A stretch of 64,000 bases of DNA from Empedobacter brevis_A. GTDB taxonomy: Bacteria > Bacteroidota > Bacteroidia > Flavobacteriales > Weeksellaceae. The translations under genes and the position numbers were made by a program. Under the pieces are notes generated by a model. That model ran no database searches. It was not told the origin of the DNA and was given only the letters and a program-made list of their open reading frames with translations. Below are positions 8,539 through 16,933 of this stretch, one piece after another; within the stretch, counting starts at the first letter, position 1; each line of letters starts with the position of its first letter. The DNA is taken from NCBI RefSeq assembly GCF_965118635.1, contig NZ_CBCPHV010000005.1, positions 1 to 64,000 on the forward strand. Direction: 5' to 3'.

Positions 8539-9513
8539 ATGGAAGAATATGATTTGATAATTGTAGGCGCTGGCCCAATTGGTTTGGCTTGTGCAATAGA
8601 AGCCAAAAAAAACAATCTTTCGTACATCATTTTAGAAAAAGGTGCTTTGACAAATAGTTTATACAATTATCCGTTGTATATGACATTTTTTTCGACTGCT
8701 GAACGATTAGAAATCGGAGAAATTCCTTTTAATTGTATTGCGCCAAAACCTGGTAGACAAGAAGCTTTAGAATATTACCGCAACATTCACAAATATTTTA
8801 AATTTAATCTTCATCTATATGAAGAAGTTTTAGCAATCAATAAAATTGAAACCAATCATTTTGAAGTTAAAACAAACAAGAATAATTATACATCTAAAAA
8901 CGTAGTTCTTGCAACTGGTTTTTATGATATTCCGAATTTGATGAATATTAAAGGTGAAAATTTACCAAAAGTTCATCATTATTATAAGGAAGCTCATCCT
9001 TTTTCTTTTCAGAATGTCGTAGTTGTTGGTGCAAATAATTCTTCTGTTGATGCTGCTTTAGAATGTTACCGAAAAGGTGCAAATGTAACAATGGTGATTC
9101 GTGGAGATGGTTTTACACATCGACTGAAATATTGGGTTCGTCCTGATATTGAAAACCGAATTGCGGAAGGAAGCATTAAAGCATATTTCAACTCAACTAT
9201 TACGTCAATTGACGAAAATGAAGTTCATATCAACACTCCAGAAGGAAATATCTCGATTGAAAATGATACTGTTTTAGCCTTAACAGGTTATCATCCAAAT
9301 TTTAAATTTATTCAAGATTGTGGAATTACACTGAGCGATGATGAATTAAAAACGCCAACTTATAATCCCGAAACAATGGAAACAAATGTAGATGGTTTAT
9401 ATTTGGCAGGTGTTGTTTGTGGCGGAATGTTGACGAATATCTGGTTTATAGAAAATTCACGTATACATGCAAAGCAAATAGTTGACGCTATTTTAGCAAA
9501 AAATAATAAATAA
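8539..9513 (+). CDS. ypdA: YpdA-family bacillithiol disulfide reductase
   Basis: This FAD/NAD(P)H-dependent oxidoreductase of 324 residues is predicted to reduce oxidised bacillithiol in the cytoplasm. An FAD Rossmann motif opens the protein (DLIIVGAGPIGLACAIEA, residues 4-21). A second dinucleotide motif, VVVVGANNSSVDAALE, lies near residues 168-183, and the FAD-contact segment DGLYLAGVVCGG lies near the C-terminus. The order and length fit YpdA/Bdr rather than thioredoxin reductase: no CxxC redox pair is seen. A methyltransferase and a tyrosine phosphatase follow in the same direction. The presence of YpdA suggests that the organism uses bacillithiol, but no bshA, bshB or bshC gene is in this window. 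Confidence 0.85.
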   Translation: MEEYDLIIVGAGPIGLACAIEAKKNNLSYIILEKGALTNSLYNYPLYMTFFSTAERLEIGEIPFNCIAPKPGRQEALEYYRNIHKYFKFNLHLYEEVLAINKIETNHFEVKTNKNNYTSKNVVLATGFYDIPNLMNIKGENLPKVHHYYKEAHPFSFQNVVVVGANNSSVDAALECYRKGANVTMVIRGDGFTHRLKYWVRPDIENRIAEGSIKAYFNSTITSIDENEVHINTPEGNISIENDTVLALTGYHPNFKFIQDCGITLSDDELKTPTYNPETMETNVDGLYLAGVVCGGMLTNIWFIENSRIHAKQIVDAILAKNNK

Positions 9514-9552
9514 AGATTCTATTTTAGTAATCAAAAAAATAATACAAATTAA

Positions 9553-10260
9553 ATGAAAGACCTTTTCGGACAAGCAATTTTAGATTATCAAACCAATCAT
9601 TCGCCAGAAGATTTGTATACAGAAACATCTATTTCTGAATTGGATGTAATGCCTATCGATTATCTTTTTCGAGATTATGATAATATGCCAAGCTTGGAAA
9701 AAAAAGCACTTGATTTGTCTAAAGGAAAAATCTTGGATGTTGGTTGCGGAGCGGGATCTCATTCTCTTTATTTACAAGAAAAAGGATTGGATGTTTTAGC
9801 AATTGACATTTCTCCAAAAGCGATCGAAACTTGTTTATTAAGAGGAATTAAGCATGCAAGAGTTCAGAATTTTCTGGAATTAAATGATGCTGAAAAATCT
9901 GATACTATTCTATTTCTAATGAACGGAACTGGAATTTTTCAGAATTTAGTTTTAATCAATGTTTTTTTAGATAAAATAAAACAACTTCTTACAGAAAATG
10001 GTCAAGTTTTGATTGATGGAACAGACATTATTTATATGTTTGACGAAGATGAAGATGGCGGAAAATGGATTCCGAGCAATGGAAATTATTATGGCGAATT
10101 AGATTTTACAGTTCATTACAAAGGAGAACAAGAAGAACCAATTCAATGGTTGTATTTGGATTTTGAAACTTTGAAAAACGCTTGCGATTATCATCAACTA
10201 AAATGTGTGAAAGTGAAAACTGAAGAAGATTCTTATCTTGCAAAAATTACTTTAACCTAA
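9553..10260 (+). CDS. Class I SAM-dependent methyltransferase
   Basis: This 235-residue enzyme has motif I ILDVGCGAGSHSLYLQEKG at about residues 58-76, then LDVLAIDISPKAIETC with the acidic SAM-ribose contact, and a motif IV-like region ILFLMNGTGIFQ. The substrate is not predictable; the C-terminal half (YGELDFTVHYKGEQEEPIQWLYLDFETL) is shared by uncharacterised small-molecule methyltransferases. It starts 39 bp after ypdA and ends 13 bp before the phosphatase gene, so the three are probably co-transcribed. A thiol-related role is only a guess from the neighbour. Confidence 0.8.
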   Translation: MKDLFGQAILDYQTNHSPEDLYTETSISELDVMPIDYLFRDYDNMPSLEKKALDLSKGKILDVGCGAGSHSLYLQEKGLDVLAIDISPKAIETCLLRGIKHARVQNFLELNDAEKSDTILFLMNGTGIFQNLVLINVFLDKIKQLLTENGQVLIDGTDIIYMFDEDEDGGKWIPSNGNYYGELDFTVHYKGEQEEPIQWLYLDFETLKNACDYHQLKCVKVKTEEDSYLAKITLT

Positions 10261-10273
10261 AAAATTAAAACCG

Positions 10274-11155
10274 ATGAAAACAAAATGTATCACAGGACTT
10301 CTGATAATTTTTCTAAATAGTTTCTTATTTTCTTGTAGCAGTTATAAAATTGAAAATGTAGAATTTTCAGAATTATCTACAAAGCAAGAAATTCAGTTAA
10401 AGAAAGTAAATAACATCAGAACTTTAGGAAAATTAACAAACCGAGATGGTAGAATTCTGAAAGATAGTTTGTTTTATCGTAGTGCAAATCTTCACAAATT
10501 AAAAGATAAAAAGAAAGTAAATCATTTCAATATTCAACATATTATAGATCTTAGAACGGATGATGAAATTTCTAAAAAACCAGATATAATTCTTCCTCAC
10601 ATTACTTACAATCATTATCCTGCTTTTACAGATAAAGAAGATCAATTAAATCAAGCCAGAAAATTAGTGCTGAAAGGTAAAGTGAATTCAACCGATGCAT
10701 ACAATCGAATGATTAAGTTTTACCAAGAATATCCTATTGAAAATCCAGAAATGATAAAAACAATTATCACTGAAATTCTCGATACAGATTCTCCTATTTT
10801 ATACCATTGTACAGCAGGAAAAGACAGAACAGGAATGATAAGTGCATTTATCCTAAAAATATTAAATTTTGATGATGAAACCATTTATCAAGAATATCTT
10901 TTATCCAATAATTTTAGAAAACCTATTGTGCAAAAACGTTTAAACAAAGCCAAACATTTGCATTTTTTATTTCCGAAGGCAGATATAAAAGTTTTGGAAA
11001 AATTAAGTTGGATAGAAGAAGATTATTTAAAAGCTGCTTTTAATGAAATTGATAAAAAATATGGTTCATTTGAGAATTATATGAAAATCGTTTTGGATAT
11101 TTCTGATGAAAAAAGAAACGATTATATCAATAAGTATACGTACAATAAAAAGTAA
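10274..11155 (+). CDS. Lipoprotein tyrosine phosphatase
   Basis: This 293-residue protein has a lipoprotein signal peptide (LNSFLFSCSS, with lipid cysteine about residue 21), so it should be anchored in the outer membrane or periplasm. The phosphatase loop HCTAGKDRTG places the nucleophile at Cys179 and the arginine at the end of the C(X)5R motif. An upstream NIRTLGKLTNRDGRILKDSLFYRSANL segment (split: NIRTLGKLTNRDGR, then LFYRSANL) is typical of the bacterial Y_phosphatase3 family. Family members dephosphorylate phosphotyrosine or phosphoinositides; the substrate here is unknown. A hairpin terminator follows. Confidence 0.85.
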   Translation: MKTKCITGLLIIFLNSFLFSCSSYKIENVEFSELSTKQEIQLKKVNNIRTLGKLTNRDGRILKDSLFYRSANLHKLKDKKKVNHFNIQHIIDLRTDDEISKKPDIILPHITYNHYPAFTDKEDQLNQARKLVLKGKVNSTDAYNRMIKFYQEYPIENPEMIKTIITEILDTDSPILYHCTAGKDRTGMISAFILKILNFDDETIYQEYLLSNNFRKPIVQKRLNKAKHLHFLFPKADIKVLEKLSWIEEDYLKAAFNEIDKKYGSFENYMKIVLDISDEKRNDYINKYTYNKK

Positions 11156-11177
11156 ATAATTACTCAAAATATTTTTT

Positions 11178-11216
11178 AAAAACTCATTAGTTCATCAGAA
11201 TTAGTGAGTTTTTTTA
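11178..11216 (+). terminator. Terminator after the tyrosine phosphatase
   Basis: AAAAACTCATTA (11178-11189) pairs with TAGTGAGTTTTT (11202-11213), with one G-T pair and an 11-base loop, followed by more T. Confidence 0.75.
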
Positions 11217-11306
11217 TTATAAAACAAGTTAACTTTAGCAAAACTTTAATCTTTACAATAAGTCATATTGATTAATTTTAAAAACAATCAACTAACACAA
11301 ATAAAA

Positions 11307-11744
11307 ATGAAAACTATTCACGTTAATGTGAAACAATTGGGTAAAAAACATCCAATTCTAGCTGAACAACCACTAAGTATTGATACAGAAAAAGATACAG
11401 TTTCTGTTCAAGAACTTCTTCATTTAATCGTCCAACAACAAGTTGAAAACTACAATCAAAAATCTGTAGAAAAAGAAGATGAAGATGTACAAAAACTTCC
11501 AAAAGAAAATTATTTACCACTTCTCATCGAATCGGGAAAAGCAAGTTTTTCTAGTATTTACAATGAAAACAAAGTTAATTTAATAAAAGCACAAGAAACA
11601 GCTTCCCAAGCTTTTGAGGATGGAATGTTTGCTCTATTTTTAGGTGATCAACAATTTGAAGATTTAGCAGAAGAAGTTTCATTAACAACTAATCAATCAT
11701 TTACATTTATACGACTTACATTTCTTGTAGGAAGCTATTGGTAA
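11307..11744 (+). CDS. Small conserved partner of the DUF4132-type protein
   Basis: This protein has 145 residues if translation starts at the ATG at 11307. The frame extends 13 codons upstream to 11268, but MKTIHVNVKQLG is the better start. The protein opens with a beta strand pattern (TIHVNVKQL), has a central helical part (VSVQELLHLIVQQQVENYNQ), a segment ASQAFEDGMFALFLGDQQFEDL and ends in a strand FTFIRLTFLVGSYW. No signal peptide or membrane segment is present. I do not recognise a named family. It lies 22 bp before the giant gene and is very probably its functional partner. The beta-strand start and end could fit a beta-grasp-like fold; this is inference only. Confidence 0.7.
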   Translation: MKTIHVNVKQLGKKHPILAEQPLSIDTEKDTVSVQELLHLIVQQQVENYNQKSVEKEDEDVQKLPKENYLPLLIESGKASFSSIYNENKVNLIKAQETASQAFEDGMFALFLGDQQFEDLAEEVSLTTNQSFTFIRLTFLVGSYW

Positions 11745-11766
11745 AACTAAATAATCTAAAAAAAAC

Positions 11767-14700
11767 ATGTCTACAATTACTGAAATCTTATCGCCTTTTG
11801 TTACAAAAAATGAAACAAAAGAGCTTGAAAAGAAACTCAAAAAATCATTAGAACCATCTCTTTTACCAAAATCAATCAAAAAAGAAGTTGCCGAATTAGG
11901 ATTACAAATTCTAAAAGGTAATACTGAATATTATAGAGAAATTAATTACGGAACCCAACAATTCTTAAAAATAAAAGAATTAATTTTTGATAATATCTGG
12001 GAAGAAAAAAAGTATTACAATTTATTAGAACTTTTCTATGGAGAAGAATTGGCTCCTTATGTAAAAAATAGTTGGAATAAAATGTCTGAACGAATTTATC
12101 AATCGGGATATTACAGACGATCTTTTCGAGCGCCACATCAAAAAGATTATATTCTTGTTAAACAAATCAATTTCTTGCGTAATTTATTAACAAAACCTTC
12201 TCAATACACTTCCGAAGGTTATAAATATTACAATTTACCTATTGTTGAGCAAATTAGATATTCTTCTGATATTGGGATTAATAATAGTTACACATTGATT
12301 TGGTCTGAAATGATTGATGAAGGAAATCAGCAAATTTATCAATTAATAGAAGATATTATTTTTGGAAAAGATCCTGTAGGAAAAGTTTCCCGAAATATTA
12401 TCAAAGCTTTATTAAATACAAATAAACCTGAAGCGTGGGAATTAGTTGAGAAACTTTTACTTTCTGCACAGCGACAAGAAGGGTTGCGACAAACAATTCT
12501 CGAAACATTAGACGAAACAAGTGTTGGCGCATTACAATCTTTGATTAAAGTTATTATTAATGAAAAATTAGCACGTTTTTCTTCTGTTGTTCGAGCTGTT
12601 GACACATGGACAGGTTTGGGCTGGGAAGCAGAAAAAGAAACAACAATTCGTAATATTTTAACTTTTGCTGATCAGTTTTTGACTTATCCTGAAACTATAG
12701 AAAAAGGAATAGAAAGCAAAAATAACAACGAAGTTTATATGGCACTTTGGTCTCAAGGTGTAACAGATATTGATGTTTCATTAAATTATGTAGAAAAATT
12801 ACTTGAGAAAGGAACAATTGAAAAGAAATGTTTGGCTTTAAAATTTGCTAGCGAAACTTCTATCTACGAAAAAGAAATAAGGCTTTATAATAAAGCTTTA
12901 GATGAAGTTAATTTACAAGTTTTCTCTTTCTTTTTACCACGAATGATTTCTGTAACTTCATCATTCAAATTCCCTAACGATGATACTCTAATTGGTCTTT
13001 TTGATAAAGTTTTAGATCTTACAGAAACAATTCAAGAAAAGGAAAAAACATTCGAAGGCAAAGTGTTTTCTTGGTTAACTACCAAATTCTCTAAAGATGA
13101 TTTATATTCAGTTGCGATTAATTTAATTGGAGAAGATCAAACAAAACTTGAACGAATTTTAGCTAAATTTGATCAACTAAGTCTTTCATTGCGAGAATCT
13201 TTAACGCGATTAGTTTTAAAAGATTTTTATTGTTACTCTTATTATTACATGGATCAGAAAGAATCAACAAAAAAGGTTTCTGATTTTCAACGAGAATTCG
13301 CTTTAAAAGTAATAAAAGATCGAGGCGAAAGTATTATTGCTTCTGCTTTAAATACATTAAAACATTCAGAATTAAATCAAACAGAAATTGATTCGATTCA
13401 AGATTTATTCAAACGAAAAAGTGCCAATCTGCGTAAAAACTTAATTCAATTAATTCTTAATCAAAAAGATGAAATTATATTTTCCTTTACTAAAAATTTA
13501 ATTGAAATTGGAGATACAGAGCAACGTTTAGCTGGATTGGATATTTTATTGCAATTAACAAAACAAAAACGTTCTGCTGATTTTGTCAATAATTCCGTAA
13601 AATATTTTAATACACGTAAAAAGATTACTGAAAAAGAAAAAAATCTTTTATTACAATTAGATCCAAAAAATTCTGATGAAATATTATCAATAGAAAATGG
13701 TTTTGGTATTTACGATCCAACCAACATTACTCCTTTTGAATTACCTAAAATAGAAAAGAAATCTGTTTATCTAAAACATACAAAAAAGAATATTTTTGGC
13801 TTTTCGAAATCTATTGAAGAAATTTTGAACGATTTAGAAACGTTAAAACAAATATACCTTCAAAATAAAGATTACGAATATGAATATGAAGATTGGAACA
13901 ATAGTATAGTTACTGATTTATTAGGAAATAGTTTTAATTCTTTGAAACAAAACACCCAAAACTTCACTGTTGATGAAAAATTTGCCAATTATCCTTTACA
14001 CGAAATTTGGGTAAAATGGTATACCGATAGTAAATTAACTCCGATCGATCTTTATTTATTGACTTTAGAAGAAGAATGTGATCGAAAAGTTTGGCGAACT
14101 ATTTTAGAAAAATATGTTTTTTATAACAAAGGTAAAATTCCTAATCCTATAAAAACAGACTATTATTGGAAGAATCCTATAAAAACAATTTTATATGCTT
14201 TGCACGAAAAATTCCCTTTTGAAGAAGCAAATGATTTTTTAATCGACGGAACTATTCAGATTTTTTCTAATCTTCCAAAAGATGTTATCCACTATCAAAG
14301 TAAACGTAATGAAAATAATTACTATTACAATGAAGAATACGGGAATGGTTGGCAAAACGAACGTTTTTTTGATGTTTTCATTAATAGAGTTAATCTTTTT
14401 AATCTTAAAAATGAAGATATTCAAAAACTATGGAATATTTACAGATGGCGTCAATACAATGGTTTAAAAGAAAATATAAAGTTAAATAAACCACCACTTT
14501 ATATTTATTGTTTAGCTTATCAAAATAACTTGATTACAAAAGATGAAATGTACGAAGGTATTCTAGAACCTGATCGCATTAACATTATTACAAGTGAGCG
14601 AAAACATTATCACTATCACGGAAGTGAAACATTTCAAAAAGATTTTCCTTTCTTAACTGAAATGATTGAAAATATTCGAGAAAAATTTTTGGATGTTGAA

Positions 14701-16800
14701 TTAAAACGAGGAGATTCTAGTACAACTGTCACACAATTTGTTCAAAGTTTTGAACATATTTATGGAATAAATCGTTTTGTAGAAATCTTAGACAAACTTG
14801 GAAAAGCAAAGCTTTTCAAAGGTTATATTTATTCTTGGCGTTATACAGATGTTACAAAACAGAAGCTATTTAGTTTCTTAATCAAGCGATGTTTACCACT
14901 AGAAACTGATACACAAGAAGAATTTAATCAGTTAGTTAAAAAAGCTAAAATTTCAGAAAGTCGTTTAATAGAAGCTTCTGTTTATGCTCCTCAATGGCAA
15001 AAATTAGTCAGTAATTATTTAGATTGGAAAGGTTTAGATGCTGCAATTTGGTGGATGCATGCTCATACAAAAACGTCTGGTTATCAAGCTGAAAATGCTG
15101 AATTAGAAAGTGAAGTTGCAAAATACTCTTCAATTGACATTCAAGATTTCAAAGACGGTGCAGTAGATAAAGATTGGTTTACTAAAGCTTATAAAGAACT
15201 TGGAAAATCGCGTTGGGAGATTTTGTACGAAGCTGCGAAATATATTTCTGATGGAAATGGTCATCGAAGAGCAAGATTATACGCAGATACTTTAACTGGT
15301 AATTTAAAAATTAGAGAAGTTACAGCCAAAGTAAAAGATAAACGAGATCAAGATTATTTACGTGTTTACGGCTTGGTTCCCTTAAGCAAAACAAATGCTC
15401 AAAAAGATGTTTTATCTCGCTATGAATATTTACAACAATTCAAAAAAGAAAGTAAAGAATTTGGTTCGATGAAACAAACAAGTGAAGCTTTAGCTTTACG
15501 AGTTGCAATGGAGAATTTAGCTCGAAACGCAGCTTATCCAGATCCTATTCGTTTAACTTGGGCAATGGAATCTCAACAAGTTCAGCAAATTTTATCCAAA
15601 GATACACAAGTCGAAATTGATGGTATAACAATAGGATTAATTATTGATCAAGACGGAAAAGCAGATTTGGTAACTTTTAGAGGAGATAAGCAATTAAAAT
15701 CTATTCCACCAAAACTAAAAAAAGACAAAGCAGTTGTTGAACTTACCAATTATCGTAAAACATTACGTGAACAATTTAATAGATCTAGAAAAGGTTTAGA
15801 AGAAGCCATGATTCGTGGAGATGAATTTTTATTTTCTGAAATTGAAAATTTATTTTCTCATCCAATTATTTCGAAACATTTAGAAAAGTTAGTTCTTATT
15901 TCGAGCAAAAACACAATTGGATTTTACGTAAATGGACAACTAAAAGATTCAAAAGGAAATTTACAATCCATTAATTCTACCGAAACTTTCAGAATTGCTC
16001 ATTGTTATGATTTACACCAAAATTCTGTTTGGGTCGATTTTCAACATTATTGTTTTGATCAAAAACTAAAACAACCTTTTAAACAAATTTTTAGAGAATT
16101 ATATATTCCTACGGCTGATGAATTAAAAGAAAAATCAATTTCTCGTCGTTATGCAGGACATCAAGTACAACCAAAACAAACATTAGCTTTATTAAAAACA
16201 CGTGGATGGAAAGTTGATTACGAAGAAGGCTTACAAAAAGTTTTTCACAAAGAAGGTTACCAAGTTAAACTATATGCAATGGCAGATTGGTTCTCACCAG
16301 CAGATGTTGAAAGTCCAACCTTAGAAACTGTCGAATTTCATTCATTAAAAACATATAAGAATATTCCTTTCGAAGAAATAAATCCTCGTATTTTCTCGGA
16401 AGTTATGCGTGACATTGATTTGGTTGTTAGCATAGCTCATGTTGGTGGTGTCGACCCTGAAGCAAGCCATTCTACAATTGAAATGCGAAGTGTTTTATTA
16501 AATGAAACCGCTCGATTATTCAAACTGAAAAATGTAGAAACAAAAGGAAGCCATGCATTCATAAAAGGAGAAATGGCAGAATATAGCGTACATTTAGGAA
16601 GTGCTGTTGTACATCAAGTTCCTGGCTTGTATCTATCTATTCTACCTGTACAATCACAGCATAGAGGTAGAATATTCTTACCTTTTGCTGATGATGATCC
16701 TAAATCGGCAGAGGTTATTTCGAAAGTTTTATTATTAGCAAAAGATAATGAAATAAAAGATCCGACTATTTTAAGTCAAATAAAAAGAGAAATCAACTAA
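11767..16800 (+). CDS. Giant DUF5724/DUF4132-type protein
   Basis: This 1677-residue cytoplasmic protein has no signal peptide or membrane segment. Residues 1 to about 650 are helical and HEAT-like (NTNKPEAWELVEKLLLSAQR; the pattern recurs several times). Residues about 650-1150 continue the DUF5724-type region. The segment ALRVAMENLARNAAYPDPI near residue 1240 and the following 190 residues fit DUF4132, the domain of E. coli YehI/MolR. The last ~130 residues (SEVMRDIDLVVSIAHVGGVD, then GRIFLPFADDDPKSAEVISK) form a distinct conserved end domain. The domain names are from memory of the family architecture. Molecular function is unknown. It is encoded 22 bp behind a small conserved protein and followed by a strong terminator, so the two form a closed two-gene unit. 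Confidence 0.75.
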   Translation: MSTITEILSPFVTKNETKELEKKLKKSLEPSLLPKSIKKEVAELGLQILKGNTEYYREINYGTQQFLKIKELIFDNIWEEKKYYNLLELFYGEELAPYVKNSWNKMSERIYQSGYYRRSFRAPHQKDYILVKQINFLRNLLTKPSQYTSEGYKYYNLPIVEQIRYSSDIGINNSYTLIWSEMIDEGNQQIYQLIEDIIFGKDPVGKVSRNIIKALLNTNKPEAWELVEKLLLSAQRQEGLRQTILETLDETSVGALQSLIKVIINEKLARFSSVVRAVDTWTGLGWEAEKETTIRNILTFADQFLTYPETIEKGIESKNNNEVYMALWSQGVTDIDVSLNYVEKLLEKGTIEKKCLALKFASETSIYEKEIRLYNKALDEVNLQVFSFFLPRMISVTSSFKFPNDDTLIGLFDKVLDLTETIQEKEKTFEGKVFSWLTTKFSKDDLYSVAINLIGEDQTKLERILAKFDQLSLSLRESLTRLVLKDFYCYSYYYMDQKESTKKVSDFQREFALKVIKDRGESIIASALNTLKHSELNQTEIDSIQDLFKRKSANLRKNLIQLILNQKDEIIFSFTKNLIEIGDTEQRLAGLDILLQLTKQKRSADFVNNSVKYFNTRKKITEKEKNLLLQLDPKNSDEILSIENGFGIYDPTNITPFELPKIEKKSVYLKHTKKNIFGFSKSIEEILNDLETLKQIYLQNKDYEYEYEDWNNSIVTDLLGNSFNSLKQNTQNFTVDEKFANYPLHEIWVKWYTDSKLTPIDLYLLTLEEECDRKVWRTILEKYVFYNKGKIPNPIKTDYYWKNPIKTILYALHEKFPFEEANDFLIDGTIQIFSNLPKDVIHYQSKRNENNYYYNEEYGNGWQNERFFDVFINRVNLFNLKNEDIQKLWNIYRWRQYNGLKENIKLNKPPLYIYCLAYQNNLITKDEMYEGILEPDRINIITSERKHYHYHGSETFQKDFPFLTEMIENIREKFLDVELKRGDSSTTVTQFVQSFEHIYGINRFVEILDKLGKAKLFKGYIYSWRYTDVTKQKLFSFLIKRCLPLETDTQEEFNQLVKKAKISESRLIEASVYAPQWQKLVSNYLDWKGLDAAIWWMHAHTKTSGYQAENAELESEVAKYSSIDIQDFKDGAVDKDWFTKAYKELGKSRWEILYEAAKYISDGNGHRRARLYADTLTGNLKIREVTAKVKDKRDQDYLRVYGLVPLSKTNAQKDVLSRYEYLQQFKKESKEFGSMKQTSEALALRVAMENLARNAAYPDPIRLTWAMESQQVQQILSKDTQVEIDGITIGLIIDQDGKADLVTFRGDKQLKSIPPKLKKDKAVVELTNYRKTLREQFNRSRKGLEEAMIRGDEFLFSEIENLFSHPIISKHLEKLVLISSKNTIGFYVNGQLKDSKGNLQSINSTETFRIAHCYDLHQNSVWVDFQHYCFDQKLKQPFKQIFRELYIPTADELKEKSISRRYAGHQVQPKQTLALLKTRGWKVDYEEGLQKVFHKEGYQVKLYAMADWFSPADVESPTLETVEFHSLKTYKNIPFEEINPRIFSEVMRDIDLVVSIAHVGGVDPEASHSTIEMRSVLLNETARLFKLKNVETKGSHAFIKGEMAEYSVHLGSAVVHQVPGLYLSILPVQSQHRGRIFLPFADDDPKSAEVISKVLLLAKDNEIKDPTILSQIKREIN

Positions 16801-16805
16801 ATAGA

Positions 16806-16840
16806 AAAAGCGAAGAGTTCCTCTCTTCGCTTTTCTTTTT
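16806..16840 (+). terminator. Terminator of the DUF4132 unit
   Basis: A perfect 12-bp stem AAAAGCGAAGAG/CTCTTCGCTTTT with a 5-base loop is followed by a T run, directly after the stop at 16800. Confidence 0.9.
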
Positions 16841-16933
16841 TACTAAAATCAATCATGATATAAAGTTAATCAATAGTTGAACAAGTAATTATACATGAAA
16901 ATTCTTTAAATTAGTGCTGATTAAACGCAATTT

